Source: Lonicera japonica
Lineage: Eukaryota > Streptophyta > Magnoliopsida > Dipsacales > Caprifoliaceae
Assembly (NCBI GenBank): GCA_021464415.1
Contig: CM038466.1
Span: forward strand, 53,942,550-54,006,549
Length of the DNA stretch: 64,000 nt
Reading direction: 5' to 3'
The position numbers and the translations under genes are program-made. A model generated the notes under the pieces. It was not told where the DNA came from and did no database searches. It was given only the letters and a program-made list of their open reading frames with translations. This document shows, piece by piece, positions 20,939 to 33,163 of the stretch; position 1 is the stretch's first letter; each line of letters starts with the position of its first letter.

Positions 20939-23750
20939 ATATATGCTAGGCATCTATTTGGTAAAAAAAATAGCACTCCTCCAACTTAAATTAATAGTCT
21001 AATTTTATGTTTGATGCATGATAAATGAATCAAATCTCACAATATAAATTGTAATATTTATTCTTTAGAACCATTGATTATGGTTTTTTTTTTTTTTTTT
21101 TTTTTTAAGAAACAATGCTTATATTGATTAAAAAAACAAATACAAGTGGGGAAAACAAAAGTGGATGAGAAATCCACAACCCAAAGAGACAAAAAGAAAA
21201 AGGGAAAAAAAAAGAACAAACAAAAACTCCACAAAGACTAGAATCCCCTCAACAAAAAACACAAAACTCAACCACATAACACCATGGATTCCTGCAATTA
21301 ATCTCCCTTCGAATCAAATTTCAGTGTCGTGTATTGCAGAGGATGTTTGTTCTACTACGTGGGTTGTTAAATAAATATTCGTCTCTTTCTTAGAAAAAAG
21401 AAAAAGAGAAAAACTTTAACAGATCGATTTGCCAAATATTTTACTATAACTTAATTTAAGCTTAGAAAATTGCATAAATTAGCTGCCTTAATTAGGTGGG
21501 CTAGTGCTAAGTTATAGGTGGGCTAAAGCGTGGACTCATTTATATCTATCACACAATAAGCCCCAAGTACAACAAAGGTGGCCCGCACAAAAACTTATAA
21601 TATATGTGAGTTATTTTTTTTTCAATTTACCTTCCAAACAATTTAAAAACTAATACAAATATTTATTATTATGATATTGTTTTCATGTAATTAATAACCA
21701 TGGAATAGTTTTATTTCTTTTTTTTTTCACTTAAATTATCATACTCTCACACATACTTAGCTTGAAATAATCGGTCTGAACATATATTATCTATCGAAAT
21801 ACCATAACATTTATAACCAAGAAAATTGGTATTCTATCAAAAGATATTAATATTTCTTGGTTACACATACTATATTTGAATTCTTGCAAAAGCCAAATAC
21901 AATATCCATAGAAACAATTACAGTACCTACAACAACTTCATCTTTTTAGAAAAAGAAAAAGTTCTCAAAAACCAAATCTTAAAAGTCCCTTATGTTTATT
22001 ACTCCCCATTGATTACTTTCTCTTTTCTCTTTTATATTCACACAACTCTAGGTCCTCTCGTTCTTTCACATTCTTTCATTAGTTACGTACTTTCTTTCAT
22101 TCTTTCATTTTAAAATAAGCGTTCCTCAAACCTGTAGATATTTCTTTCTCCCATGCCTTTTTCTACTCTCTCCCGTGCTTTAACTTACGGGTATTTTCAG
22201 TTTTGGTCAAGGTAAGAATTAAGATACTCCAAACTCAAATTAAATGTAAAAATCCAGTTTCGATTGATTTCACTTTCTAAATCTTCTAAACCCAAACTCG
22301 AACCAAACTTTTATGTTCGGTTCGGTTTTGTTTAGTTTTGATATTTTTTTTCTAAATCAATTTAACATAACAATAGAATACTAATTGTGATGTTAAATTG
22401 GTTCAGCTTCAAATTAAAGTCACGGTTTTCTAGAACCAAGGAACAAACATATAAAAACCACATTCTCTATTTACTCACTATTTATTTATTTTTTACATTT
22501 ATAAAAATAAAACACATTAAATAAAATGATGAATTATCTTACCATCATGTATGCGATAAAAAAAATCTTAGCATCATGCAGTTAATTCAATAAAATGGGC
22601 ATGCATTAATTAATTTTTTTTAAGTGGATCATAACATGCAGTTGATAAGGAACATATTCTTATAAAAGTCCATCTTTTTTGTATCATAGTATACTTAATA
22701 TTATACGTAATGTGTGCCCTTAAAGTATATATTAACACATTTCATATTTCATTTTATTATACATAATTTGGTTCGATTCGATTTTAAACTAGCTAGCCCC
22801 AAACTAAACTATTTGGTTTCAGTTTGATTTTCTAGTTTTCGGTTTCAAGTTTTTTTCAGTTCAGAATTTTATGGATCAATTTGGATCGGTTTGGTCGATT
22901 TTGGTATTGGGCTAATCACCCCTACTTTAACTTTAACCTCTTGGATCGTGGAAGTCCCAATTGTGAGTAATATCGAATTTACTTCTTAGTACCAAATGTT
23001 AATACTTTATAAGTTCCAATAAATGATTTGATCAGATTAAGATTTTTACAGATTGTTTGACAGTAGGAAAAAAAATGTATTTTTATGAGAAGATTGAATA
23101 TGAGTTGAGAGATGTCATGAGATATTCTTTTCCACAAAAAATGTATTGTGCATGGTGAAGAAAAATTTTCCACAAAAAATAGAGGACGAAAGACATCTAC
23201 TCAATGAAGAGAATCTCACCGCATCCCTCAATTTATTTTTGTTTGCAATGTCTTCCTATTCATTCTTAACCGCTTTAAAGTTTAATGTCTTTGTTAATTT
23301 TCCTTTTTTTTTTTTGCTCTTTCGTGTAACCAAAAGAGACATGTCTAGGAATATTGAAATAACTTAATTTTTTTGGGGATTAATAACGATAAATTCTTTA
23401 GAATTAGTACAGATAATTGCACATTTTCATTAAGCACCGATTCATTGCTTACAAGAAATAATATTGTTTTATTGCTATTTCTACTTGGTTAGTTATGTAG
23501 TTCTATCACATGATGTATTTTGCTTTTATATTTATTCCAACGAGCTGAGTGTGCTTTCTTCAATAGATATTGTTTTTAGTAAGTTGTTGATCTATCTTCA
23601 TTTTTGTCCTCCAAAGCAAGCAATTATACGACTTTATTTTTAAAACTTATTATATTTTAATTTTTTGTAAAAACTTTGATGCGCAGAATGAAACAGGTGT
23701 GATAATGTAAATCGGATGTATATTACACATTTTTCATGTTACCAAAAAAA
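20939..23750 (+). repeat. Segmental duplication A, copy 1 (partner at 61722-64000)
   Basis: From 'atatgctaggcatct' to 'attacacatttttcatgttacc' the sequence matches 61722 onward in the same orientation with few differences by eye. Copy 1 has about 540 extra bases (about 21348-21887) that copy 2 lacks, with a short tttg microhomology at the junction. No gene is supported. Small open frames near 23150 and 63310 are shared by both copies but look like chance. The region includes a LINE 3' tail (21086-21345) and long AT-rich noncoding DNA. Confidence 0.85.
21086..21345 (-). mobile_element. LINE 3'-end fragment with poly-A tail
   Basis: On the minus strand the sequence ends in 'ttaatcaatataagcattgtttctt' followed by a run of about 22 A (a T run on the plus strand at 21086-21107). 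A T/G-rich 3' untranslated stretch precedes it, as in plant L1 elements. It is strongly 5'-truncated, carrying no ORF2. The same fragment is present in duplication copy 2 at about 61868-62120, so it predates the duplication. Confidence 0.5.
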
Positions 23751-23937
23751 AAATTCAATTTACAATCGATGCACTACCTTATACAATGTGTAAATTTTAC
23801 CAGAAGTATATTTTATACAATCGTTAAAATGCTCTCAATTTGTCGACTAGTACTCTCAACCTCTATTATTATATATACAAATTGACTTAGCCCTCCCTTT
23901 TTTAATATATATATATATATATGTCGGTTATCTTCTC

Positions 23938-24285
23938 TTAAGAACTGTTCTTAAGTTAACTAACTTAAGGACTATTATTTTGAGGGATAAATGGAAGAAT
24001 ATTTTCATGAGATTTGGAAAATATGATCTCTATAATAAGTAGATAATCTCCACCTAATTTCATTGTAAAACTCAAACGGGAAGTGGGTTAACTACACAAT
24101 TGATAAATGTGTACTATGTTGAAATTTAAGATGATTAGTTAACCCATTTCCTATTAGAGTTTTATAAGGACATTCGGTGGAGATGATCTACTTATTATAG
24201 ATTTCCACCAAATTTCATGAAAATATTATTTTGTTTACCTCTCGAAATGGATGGTCCTTAAGGTAGTTGACTTAAGAACAGTCCA
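23938..24285. mobile_element. Foldback/MITE-like element with long inverted repeats
   Basis: The left arm 'gaactgttcttaagttaact...ttaaggactatt' is the imperfect reverse complement of the right arm 'ggatggtccttaaggtagttgacttaagaacagtcc'. Inner arms also pair (for example tgatctctataataagtag against ctacttattatagatttcc). The element is about 340 bases with no coding capacity, flanked by AT microsatellite DNA. I could not assign a superfamily from the target site. A distantly similar fold is seen near 45290-45540. Confidence 0.65.
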
Positions 24286-24619
24286 CAAAAGAATGGAATC
24301 GTATATATATATATAGATAGATCTAGTGTATATACAATTCACAAAATAATATATCCATAAAAAACGGTTCCATATGAGAAGCTAGGCAAGAGCACACAGC
24401 TCCTCAACCGATGGGACATGCCTTGTATCAACTAACACGTTTCACATTATTGTATGCTATCTACAGGGAAGGAGGTGCATGAATGATCTTATTCAATGAA
24501 AATAACATGAATGCTAAAACATTGTCAATAAACCATGACTATCTGCTATATAATTTGATGCAAAATTAAAAACCAATCATCTTGGCTCAAACAGTTAATC
24601 AATCAATAATACTAATACA

Positions 24620-25178
24620 ATGGACCCCCAACCTCAAAACATTCCAGATTAATATCCAAATGCTGAAGTAACATTTCTTTTTACGAAAACCTTGACTAAG
24701 ACTGACATCAACAAAGGATTGGTGTTCGTCGAGGCTGGAAACGACTACATAAGAGACCTTTGCACCGCTGATGGGATTATGCAAACGATGCAAAAGAAAG
24801 GAATTACAACTGCAGTCCACACGCCAATTGGTCATTCCTATATGGGTTTGAGAATTGGTGCAACGGGGATCGGTCCATTCTGGCTGAAAAAAAATGGTTG
24901 GGATAAGCTTCTCGAGGGAAATGGATTTAAGGAAGGGGTTGTATGATGCCACTCAACCCCCCGAACAACGCTTATCCTTTCTTATTAGGAGGGAGGGAGG
25001 TAATCACTAGCACATTAACTGTCTTTCTGATTATTTAGTTTTATCATAAAGGCGTCTTACTATTCTTGCCAATTTTATTGTTTTTAATAATCAATCAGAT
25101 TATTTATTTTTGGCAGGTTTAGAAGATGAAATTGAAGATGATAAAACTGGAGTTAGAATAAAGGTTGAAGTTAACTAA
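24620..25178 (+). pseudogene. B3-domain-like gene, copy 1 (broken)
   Basis: Homologous to the gene at 37224. The ATG at 24620 opens MDPQPQNIPD and then hits a stop. The homologous frame resumes from about 24660 (FTKTLTKTDINKGLVFVEAG) and runs to a stop at 24946, where about 20 bases present in copy 2 are missing. A probable intron follows (donor near 25000, acceptor ag at about 25117), with a short last exon encoding LEDEIEDDKTGVRIKVEVN. With a nonsense/frame change at the start and a deletion in the C-terminal part of the domain, it is most likely nonfunctional. The B3 assignment rests on copy 2. Confidence 0.6.
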
Positions 25179-25542
25179 TATATACTAATAGTACTTTCAG
25201 ATTTTAGATTTAAGCGCGCAATTGGCTGATATTTCAAGACAGGAGATTACTAGTTAAATGATATAATTAATATAGCAGGCTTATGTTTATTCAACTACAT
25301 AATATGGTATAATGGTAGCAATATTCATGGTTTTACAGATTAAAGATGATGGTTGTTTTACGTTAACGACTATTTGTAGGAAATAACTAAAGATATTTAT
25401 AATTTTAAAGAAAATTATAGTCTTAAGCTTCAAATATATTTGACATTCAATCAATAAACCAGAAAACTACACTGAAAAGAACAAAAAATTGTCCGATTTC
25501 ATTCACTGAATATCGATCAACTGGAGGACCTGACCAAGCCTT

Positions 25543-26802
25543 TCAAATTTTGAAGGAACTGTCAATATAATAAGAGAACTTAACCGGTGATATATCACCC
25601 AAAGGCGTAATCCTTTTGCTTTGAACATGGTGGTAGTGCAGCCCTCCGTTGCCTCGCAGCAGTACTATTACTTCATCATCTTCCCCATATTGAACGATGT
25701 CAATTGGACTCGAGCAGCCCCATTTCTCAATGCATTTGATATCAATACTATACTGCTTAACCCATATATATCTATTCCAGTCCTTCAACATCCACATGTT
25801 GTTGATGTAAGAATGAATATCTGTCGGTTCCATTAACCAGAGCTCACCTTTCAGTGCAGCCAAGCGAAACTCAATCCGGTTAGTCACACAATGAGGCGGT
25901 GGCACAGCACTAAACTTCTCGGTTTCTAAATTGAAGCAAAAAATAACTTCATCTCTTCCTTGGGCTCCAACAAACCATTCGTCAACTTTCCAAATCGCAA
26001 ATTTATCAATAGCTAATGATAGATCAAACACAGGAGAAGGGCAACCCCCTTCAATCACTCTCCATGAATAAGAGCTAGAATTATTAGAACCAACGGTACT
26101 AGAACTACTAACAGTTAACACCTCACAGCCAATCTCATATTCATCAAAGTTTTCATAGTCAAGGTGAATGTCAAACAATCGAACCACTTTGTAATCCATT
26201 GTTGTTGGAACAAATCCGAATCCCACACCGAACAAGGTCTTGGGTGGTAAAGGCTGCAACTCCTTGTGATGATCAGGAAGCTCTATAAACTCATGGGTGC
26301 TTGGATTGCAGATGTAAATATGCCGTGAAGTCGACAAACAAATCAGCTCCTTGTTTGAAGGTTGCAGCACCAATCCCTGCCATTTGTCTACTTTGACCTG
26401 CTTGGTGAATTCACTTATGGGTCGACCCTCGTGGTCCGCTGTTGAGAGATGAAGGTCCACCTCGAACTCCTTGAGGTCTTCGTCCATTACTTCTGGATCT
26501 GCCCCTATATATTGATATGGTCGTGTTTTGCTATCAAATTGAGATAAAGCTGTGAAGACGAAGAAGAAGGAAGGAGGATTTTGAAGGGACTGGTGACGGT
26601 GCAAGCTGAGGAAGTACGGGTCCGAGAGAGACTCGCACCAATACTTCGACAAGCACTTTAACCTTGTAAGATCTTTTACTTGGAGCCGCGAAAATATGTC
26701 GTACTTGAGGCATATTGGTACATCCAAAAGGGCCCCTTCTTTTTCCTCTGCATCCTTTGATAGCTTATCATCATTCATCTTCTTTGTACTCAAGTGCATC
26801 AT
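25543..26802 (-). CDS. F-box protein with F-box-associated (FBA) domain
   Basis: Intact frame of about 419 codons from the ATG at 26802. An upstream in-frame ATG at 26850 exists, but 'tttgttgttgcag' just before 26802 looks like a splice acceptor, so the upstream part is probably a 5'-UTR intron. An F-box lies at residues 25-70 (LDVPICLKYDIFSRLQVKDL...SKYW, then SDPYF). F-box proteins bind SKP1 in SCF ubiquitin ligases. The rest is an FBA type beta-propeller-like substrate region. It has the usual blocks: VKVDKWQGLVLQPSN, ICNPSTHEFIELP, GFGFVPTTMDYKVVRLF, SWRVIEGG, a GELWLMEP segment and the IEKWG segment near the end. The substrate is unknown. It is the only clearly intact host gene here and is a duplicate of the broken copy at 38190-39060. 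Confidence 0.85.
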   Translation of the reverse strand: MMHLSTKKMNDDKLSKDAEEKEGALLDVPICLKYDIFSRLQVKDLTRLKCLSKYWCESLSDPYFLSLHRHQSLQNPPSFFFVFTALSQFDSKTRPYQYIGADPEVMDEDLKEFEVDLHLSTADHEGRPISEFTKQVKVDKWQGLVLQPSNKELICLSTSRHIYICNPSTHEFIELPDHHKELQPLPPKTLFGVGFGFVPTTMDYKVVRLFDIHLDYENFDEYEIGCEVLTVSSSSTVGSNNSSSYSWRVIEGGCPSPVFDLSLAIDKFAIWKVDEWFVGAQGRDEVIFCFNLETEKFSAVPPPHCVTNRIEFRLAALKGELWLMEPTDIHSYINNMWMLKDWNRYIWVKQYSIDIKCIEKWGCSSPIDIVQYGEDDEVIVLLRGNGGLHYHHVQSKRITPLGDISPVKFSYYIDSSFKI

Positions 26803-27004
26803 CCAATGGACTGCAACAACAAAGATAAAATTATGCGGAATGAAATGCAAATTCTAGTATCTGTATTGAGAGTAATGCTACATGGACCTACTGCATCATC
26901 AGTCATCATGTATGTATATATGGGTCTCAAATATTCAATGCAGCAAATACTACAAAGTAATAAAAACCGAAGAAAATAGGAGAGTATCAATTTCAAATAT
27001 GTTA

Positions 27005-28895
27005 CATATTTAACGTTGAACATAAAATATTCCCTCCCTCTCACTCGAATTAAGAGTTGCACACTTAACATGTCCATGAAAGACAATGAATCTTAATTCA
27101 AAACTGAATTAAGAGTTGCACTCTTAACATTTCCATGAAATACAGAATCTTAATTCAAAACTGAGTGTACTTAAAGAATGCATTTTGATGGGAACATAAA
27201 TGTCAAAATCGACAATCCAAGCTCCATCCATGAGTGAACCAAAATAATTGGGCAGTTTTAGATGAACCAAGTGCGTAAACAAACGGACTTCTTTCATTAC
27301 CTGAAAATTAGGGTTTAATTTGAGGAGAAGATAAAAGCTTTATGAGGGTATAGGAAATAGTTTTTCATTTGATTCTTTTTCTTCTTAGCCAGACTGTAAT
27401 TCAAATTCAAGCGGAAGAAAAGGTAAAATCATCATAGCTGCTGACTAGAATTCCTTAGAAATAGTAGAATTTTGTTGGAGTGATTCCATTTCAAACGCTA
27501 ATTTATGCCTATATCCTAGGCGCAATCTACTTTATTTATTATCTCAATGGCTGAGTGCTCCTTTTGTGATTTAGTCCTCATCTAATTCGTTAATTGTATT
27601 TTTTTTTAATACAATCGATGATGAATACAGTAGTTCTTGGGAGAGGGGGGAAGGGAATGGGATTGGATTGTGGCGTCCCGTGTGAAATACCGCACGCTTA
27701 GCTACGTGGAGGTGTTAGTTTATAACATCTAATTTTATTTTATTTTGAGAGAGATTTTTTAAACTTAACGAGTTTTCTAAATTTCACAATAAAAAAATTC
27801 AGTGTAGATTATATATATATAATTTGTAAAAATACTCGAGGGGGATTATTAATTCGAGACGGGGAGTATATACACTTATAATTGATGTCAGAATAAAAAA
27901 ATAAGTTGTATCATTAAAAAATAATTATACTAGAATCAATATTTTCTTAAAAATTACCAATAGAAAAAGAGATCAATTATCAAGGCATTTTCAAAGTTTG
28001 CTCCGTATCTCATACTTGTTCAAGAGTTTTTTTGGATGAAAAAAGAGGCAGCGTCAGAAAATTTGAAATTATGTCTAATTAAATTATATTAAATAGTTTT
28101 CTCAAATATGGATATTGGCATAAGGGTTAAATCAATAAATGCCAATAAATAAACATAAAATAGTTAAGGTTATTGACAGCGGTAATGGGTAACCAACAAT
28201 TATTTTAACAGAAAAAAAAAAGAAAAAGAAAAATGTAACTTATAATTATGAGTTTACACGGTGATATATAAATTCTCTTATCCATTTGATGAAACGAGGA
28301 TCCAATGTTTCTGTTTTTCCAAAACCCTTTTAATTAGGTATTTAAAAAAAAAATTGAGAAATATCAGAAAATTTTGAATATGTACTTGGTCATTGTTTTC
28401 ATTGGGACTCAATATTTCTTATAAATTGAGGGTCAGAACACAAGTAATATTTTCAGAAATCTCTAATCTCGACGTAGGTTAAATTTGTCTTTAATGAGGC
28501 CAGGAATAGATTAGGCGAGTTGGGCCCAAATTGATCTAAATACCCTTATCGTTGAACCCAAAAAAATTAATTTTTTTTTATATATATATATATATATATA
28601 TTGATGCGTTTGAAAATGAAGTGAGACTTAGAATTTGAATGGTTCTAGTGCAACATTAACGTAACATACTATTGATGGTAATATTGTTTTTATTGTAAGC
28701 TTTAATATACTAATTATGTTTTAAAAAAATATTATTTTCAATTTGAGACATCCTTGTCTAAATTAAGAATTCTTAATTTGAGAACAAGAATTCTTGATTG
28801 CAACCTTATTTGCCTCCTCTTTCTTGCAATACCACAAAAACACACTACATATACTTGATACTTATTCAAGGTACGATTAAAATATATAGAAAGAG
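27005..28895. other. Gene-free AT-rich spacer
   Basis: Starts with a direct repeat of about 62 bases (27043-27105 and about 27107-27165, both containing 'aattaagagttgcac' and 'tcttaattcaaaactga'). It includes a (TA)n microsatellite at 28580-28602 and a short AT palindrome at about 28758 (aattaagaattcttaatt). No supported gene. Confidence 0.5.
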
Positions 28896-28902
28896 ATTTT
28901 TA

Positions 28903-29040
28903 ATGAGAGTTGGTTGAATTGGTAAGAATTTGAATACTTTAATTCACTCGTAAGACTTTGGTACGAATCCCGCATCCAATAGTCTCTCTTGATGGGTGAT
29001 TTGTAAAAACCACTATAAACCCTCATCGCAAAAAAAAATG
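28903..29040 (+). mobile_element. SINE (tRNA-derived) with A-tail
   Basis: A box tggttgaattgg at 28911-28922 and B-box-like gtacgaatcc at 28961-28970 (one mismatch to the consensus) are about 38 bases apart. They are followed by a tRNA-unrelated body and an A9 tail at 29030-29038. The layout and the 'gtacgaatcccgc' box region match plant SINEs. Length is about 135 bases. Target duplications were not resolved. It lies just outside the PIF/Harbinger element. Confidence 0.6.
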
Positions 29041-31499
29041 TACCTATTTTAATACTTGACCCTGAACTAGACAAAAAGGTTCCTATTTTAACGAATTATT
29101 AATTTAACACATTACTCCAAAGTTCAAACCGGCCAAAAATATTATTTAACCTAGCTAGATTATTAATCTATATATTTAGGGTGTGTTTGATGGAGCTTAT
29201 TTTCCACGGAAAATATCATTTTAGAAGTTATTTTCCATGTTTTAACCTGTTTGATAACAAATATTTTTTAGGTAGTAATTTTCTTCAAAAAAATCACGGG
29301 ACCCTTTTTTCCAATCTGTTTACGGAAAAAAATTCTCACCTCCACCCTAGGTTTTTTTTTCCGAGAAAATTTTGTATTCTTTCATGGTTCTCTCATTGAG
29401 CTTAGACTCTCTCTCTCTTTCTTACTCAAGCCATCGCTGCCTTAAGGAACTATCTAGATAGCAAGCAAGCACTCTCACTCCACACGTACAACGTATTTCT
29501 TTCCCCTCCCTCCCTCTTTCTATCCCTCTTTTCTATAGATTTATCTCACATCTAGATACATATATATTCGATCCAAAAGAAAGTCTATGAACATAAATAT
29601 ATCCAATTGAACTTAGATTAATACTATATATTATGTCCAATTTATTTCGATTCTTTATTTTGTAGCAAAATTTTAGGGTTTTTTTTTGTTGATTTGATTT
29701 CCTTTTTCAATTTGTTCTATGTATCTATTAATGAATTTTATGGGGGGAAACACTTTATGTATGCTAGGTGTTGTTTACTGCTCACCAACTGTTTGATATA
29801 TTGCCCTAAAGAACTTTTTTTTTATCAGAAAATTGCCCCAAATAACTTGTTTCAATTGGCTCCCTAATTTTGTTGTGTTTTACTAATTTTTAGTTTGTGG
29901 GTTTTGTAGTTATGATTAATTAAGTTGCCTAAAGAGTTTGAGCAGTAGGTCAATGTCATATATTAACTTTCCTAAAGAGTTTGAGCAGTAAAAATTTGTA
30001 GTTATGATTGATAAATAAACTATCAATGTTGTTTTTGGTTGGATGGTGATGAATGCTTCTATTTGTGCTCAATGTGATTTCATGTACCTCATTGGTTGGG
30101 TTTAGCATCTTCAAGACTAGCAATAGGTCCCAAATTTGTACTAACCAAACAAGATCATCCAAGCAATCCATATATATATTATACCTTTTTTAAACTTGTA
30201 ATCAATCAAATAACCTAAAATTGAGCTTATCTTCAAATGGCATATAAAGAAAGCACTTGAAACAGTTGGCTATTTGGAATCAAATGGCAACACTGTTTTC
30301 TTAGAGGAGCAACCTATGTTTTTGATGCAGTTATGGGAACAAGAAGCCTTGTGTTTTATACTATCCATTGTTTTCTTTCATGTGAACTAGGAATTTTGTA
30401 CCATCTTTGTTAGGAACATATACTTGAATGTAACACAAATAGTTTGGCCAACAATTGTATGTCTGTATTTTTGTTAACAAAGCTTCAATTACCATCTTCA
30501 TATAGTCTATATGTGCTTCATAGTATATATACGGTCAAATTTCCTGAATTCTGTTATTTTGGGATTTATCTATATCTCTTTTCTATAGAGTATTTTGGGA
30601 TGATATAAGGGCATGAGTGACCATGCCTCCGCTGCAAAAATACGTTGAGTGTGAGGGTGGATTTAGAGGTGCACATCCTAGACCGCCACAAAAAGAAAGG
30701 GGATAATGAAGAGGTTCTTAATTGGGAAATTACATTTAATTTAGGATGAGGAATTAATAAATTGAATTTATGAGTTAGATGTACTAAAATGAAAAATGAG
30801 AATTGTAGTTCTAATTTAATAAGAGTAATTTCATTTTTTTGTTTTTACTCTATTCTTGAAGTGAATTTTGGGGTAGTTGTAGAAGGAAGAGACTTGAATC
30901 ATTCACAAAAATGCGAATGAAACTTTTTTATTGTTTGTTTTATTATTTGAGTGAAACTTTGATTTTTTTGGTATGAATTTGTTTGATAATGAATTTTGAA
31001 TATATTTATCAATTAATTATACCCAAAATACGTCATGAACAAATTAAGAGAATTACATCCTAATGAAATTTCTTTAATGCGCATAATCATTCAATAAGGA
31101 TTTTACAACTTTAATTAGCAAGAGTAGGGGCCGGGAAGAGGAACATAAAGTTCGCTCTTCTTTTCCCATGCATGCTTGTAAACGTGCAGAATAAGAACAT
31201 GAGATGTTCCCTGATTTGATATGTAATAAAAGTTCAGTACAGTTTATAGATATACTTATTTGTTCTTTTTTCTTTTTCTAACTTCTTTCTTTCAAGCCTC
31301 TACTACACCATGTGTTCTTCAAATGCATTAAGAGGCCAAGTAAGGCTCATCAAGAGTTTTATTGGCATTCTTATTTTCATGGGAATCACCCTTATGTACC
31401 AACACTTTGATTGATGGAGATTAATATCCGGGGTTCACATGTATTCTTTGATATCTTATACTTATCAAATATTTCCCAGGACTAATGGCAAGAGAACCA

Positions 31500-32804
31500 A
31501 AGCTACATGTGTTATTAAGTGTTTTTTGGATGATGGTTATGCAAGCAATCATGCGGCGTCGTTCTAATCTTAATCGTCAACTTTTAGGGCCCCTCGTAGA
31601 AATTGGAGTGCTAAGAGGAAGTTGATATTAGATCGAATGTTCAACTTGAATGATAGAGTTTGTCACAAGCAATTGAGGATGAAAATGGGTTCATTTTAAA
31701 GGTTGTGCGCTCATTTAAAAACATATGGGTTGGTTGATAGTCGAGATATGCGAGTTGCGGAACAAGTGGCTATTTTTTTTAATAATGGTGGATCACGATC
31801 ATCGGAATCGAGTTGGAAGTTTTATGTTTTTTAGGTCTGGCCAAATAATGAGTTATTATTTTCATAGAATGTTGAATTCTTGCCTTGCACTCTATAAAGA
31901 TTTTGTTACTAATGCCACTGCAAATAACTCTCCTTATGATAAAGGTAGAGGTTGTGAATGGTACCATTACTTCAAGGTTAGGTGTTTTTAGCTTATGTTT
32001 ATTAGTTCGGCTACAACTTTTTTTTTCTTTATCTAAGTAGTAAATTTTCTATCTTTGAGGATGCCGTTGGTGCCTTTGATGGTACACACATCGCTGCACA
32101 TGTTCCGTTAGAGGAACAATCTAGGTATCGCAATAGAAAATAAGTCATTTCACAAAATGTGTTAGTGGCGTGCACATTTGATATGAAGGTTACATACATT
32201 CTTGCTAGTTGGGATGGATCTTCACACGATGGGAGATTATTAAAGAGTGCCATCTTATGGCAAGGCCATAGGTTAACAGTTCTGACCAGTAAATATTATC
32301 TCACCGATGTTGGATTTTCATTAGTTCCAGGTTTCCTCACACCATATCGTAGGACTCGCTATCATCGGAGAGACATTATTGGTCAACTCCCCCAAAATAA
32401 GAACGATCTATTTAATTTTCGTCATTCGTCTTTTCAAAATGTGGTGGAGAGGACAATAGGGTTGTTGAAAAAGAGGTTTGCGTATCTTAGGCATCAATCC
32501 TTCCACAACATTGAAACACAAGCAAAGATAGTCCTTGCATGTTCTACATTGCACAACTTCCTTCGAATTGATGACATAAATGACCATTGTAGCGATGATA
32601 TATGATATGAGTAGTGATGATGAAATTAATCCTCCCCCTCTCGACGTACCTGAAATTGCACTAACTGTACTTGAAATTGCGCCCCTTAACGCCCACATTA
32701 CTTTAATGCCAGAAGTTGCATGTACTACACAAAAGGATTCCATGGCAAATATAATGTGGGACGAATTTGACCAAACCAATGACATGGACGACGATTTTGA
32801 TTGA
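31500..32804 (+). pseudogene. PIF/Harbinger transposase, decayed
   Basis: The N-terminal third (about 31620-31960) shows the family's segments in two frames: CHKQLRMKM, YGLVDSRDMRVAEQVAIF, and then HRNRVGSFMFFRSGQIMSYYFHRMLN. A frameshift near 31775 separates the last two. A probable intron ends near 32040. The catalytic core then reads VGAFDGTHI (first D), a TAA at about 32141 where the family has the conserved Gly after NRK, ASWDGSSHDGRLL (second D), YYLTDVGFSLVPGFLTPYR and the VVERTIGLLKKRF helix (catalytic E). A last frame change near 32600 precedes the C-terminal SMANIMWDEF segment. All three catalytic residues survive, but the gene cannot make a full protein. Confidence 0.85.
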
Positions 32805-33163
32805 ATAATTGTGGTTTAATATTTTTTAGACCTTGACTTTTGTTTAGTTTATCTTTAGAGTAAGGGTGTAGACTGAGAGACATTGAAATTCCTTTTGTTA
32901 ATTCTAATTAGTTATATGTAAGGCTACTTTGAGATTTTATTAGTCAATTATATGTAAGGCTACTTTGTTTAGCTCTAATTAGTTACATGGAATGGTACTT
33001 TGAAAATTCCTTTGTTGTGTGAATGTTTGATCTCTCTAAAGTATTTATCCTAAATTGATAATACAACCAGCAATTTATCTTCCTTTCTTGTAATCATTTA
33101 TTACATTTGAGTTGTTATTAGTGTTTTTGACTAAAGATTTTTTTCTTCTTCTTCTTAATTTTA

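Larger units (their letters stand above)
24320..27004 (+). repeat. Segmental duplication B, copy 1 (B3-like + F-box gene pair; partner 36778-39250)
   Basis: The two copies share the upstream region ('ccatatgagaag'), the B3-like gene on the plus strand, the intergenic spacer and the F-box gene on the minus strand, in the same order and orientation about 12.4 kb apart. The match ends near 'caaatatgttac' in both. Each copy has its own lesions, described under the genes. Confidence 0.85.

Noticed and set aside
23146..23367. 73-codon frame, also present at 63314-63574
   Set aside because: Conserved only because the DNA is duplicated. The two frames differ at both ends and show no domain.
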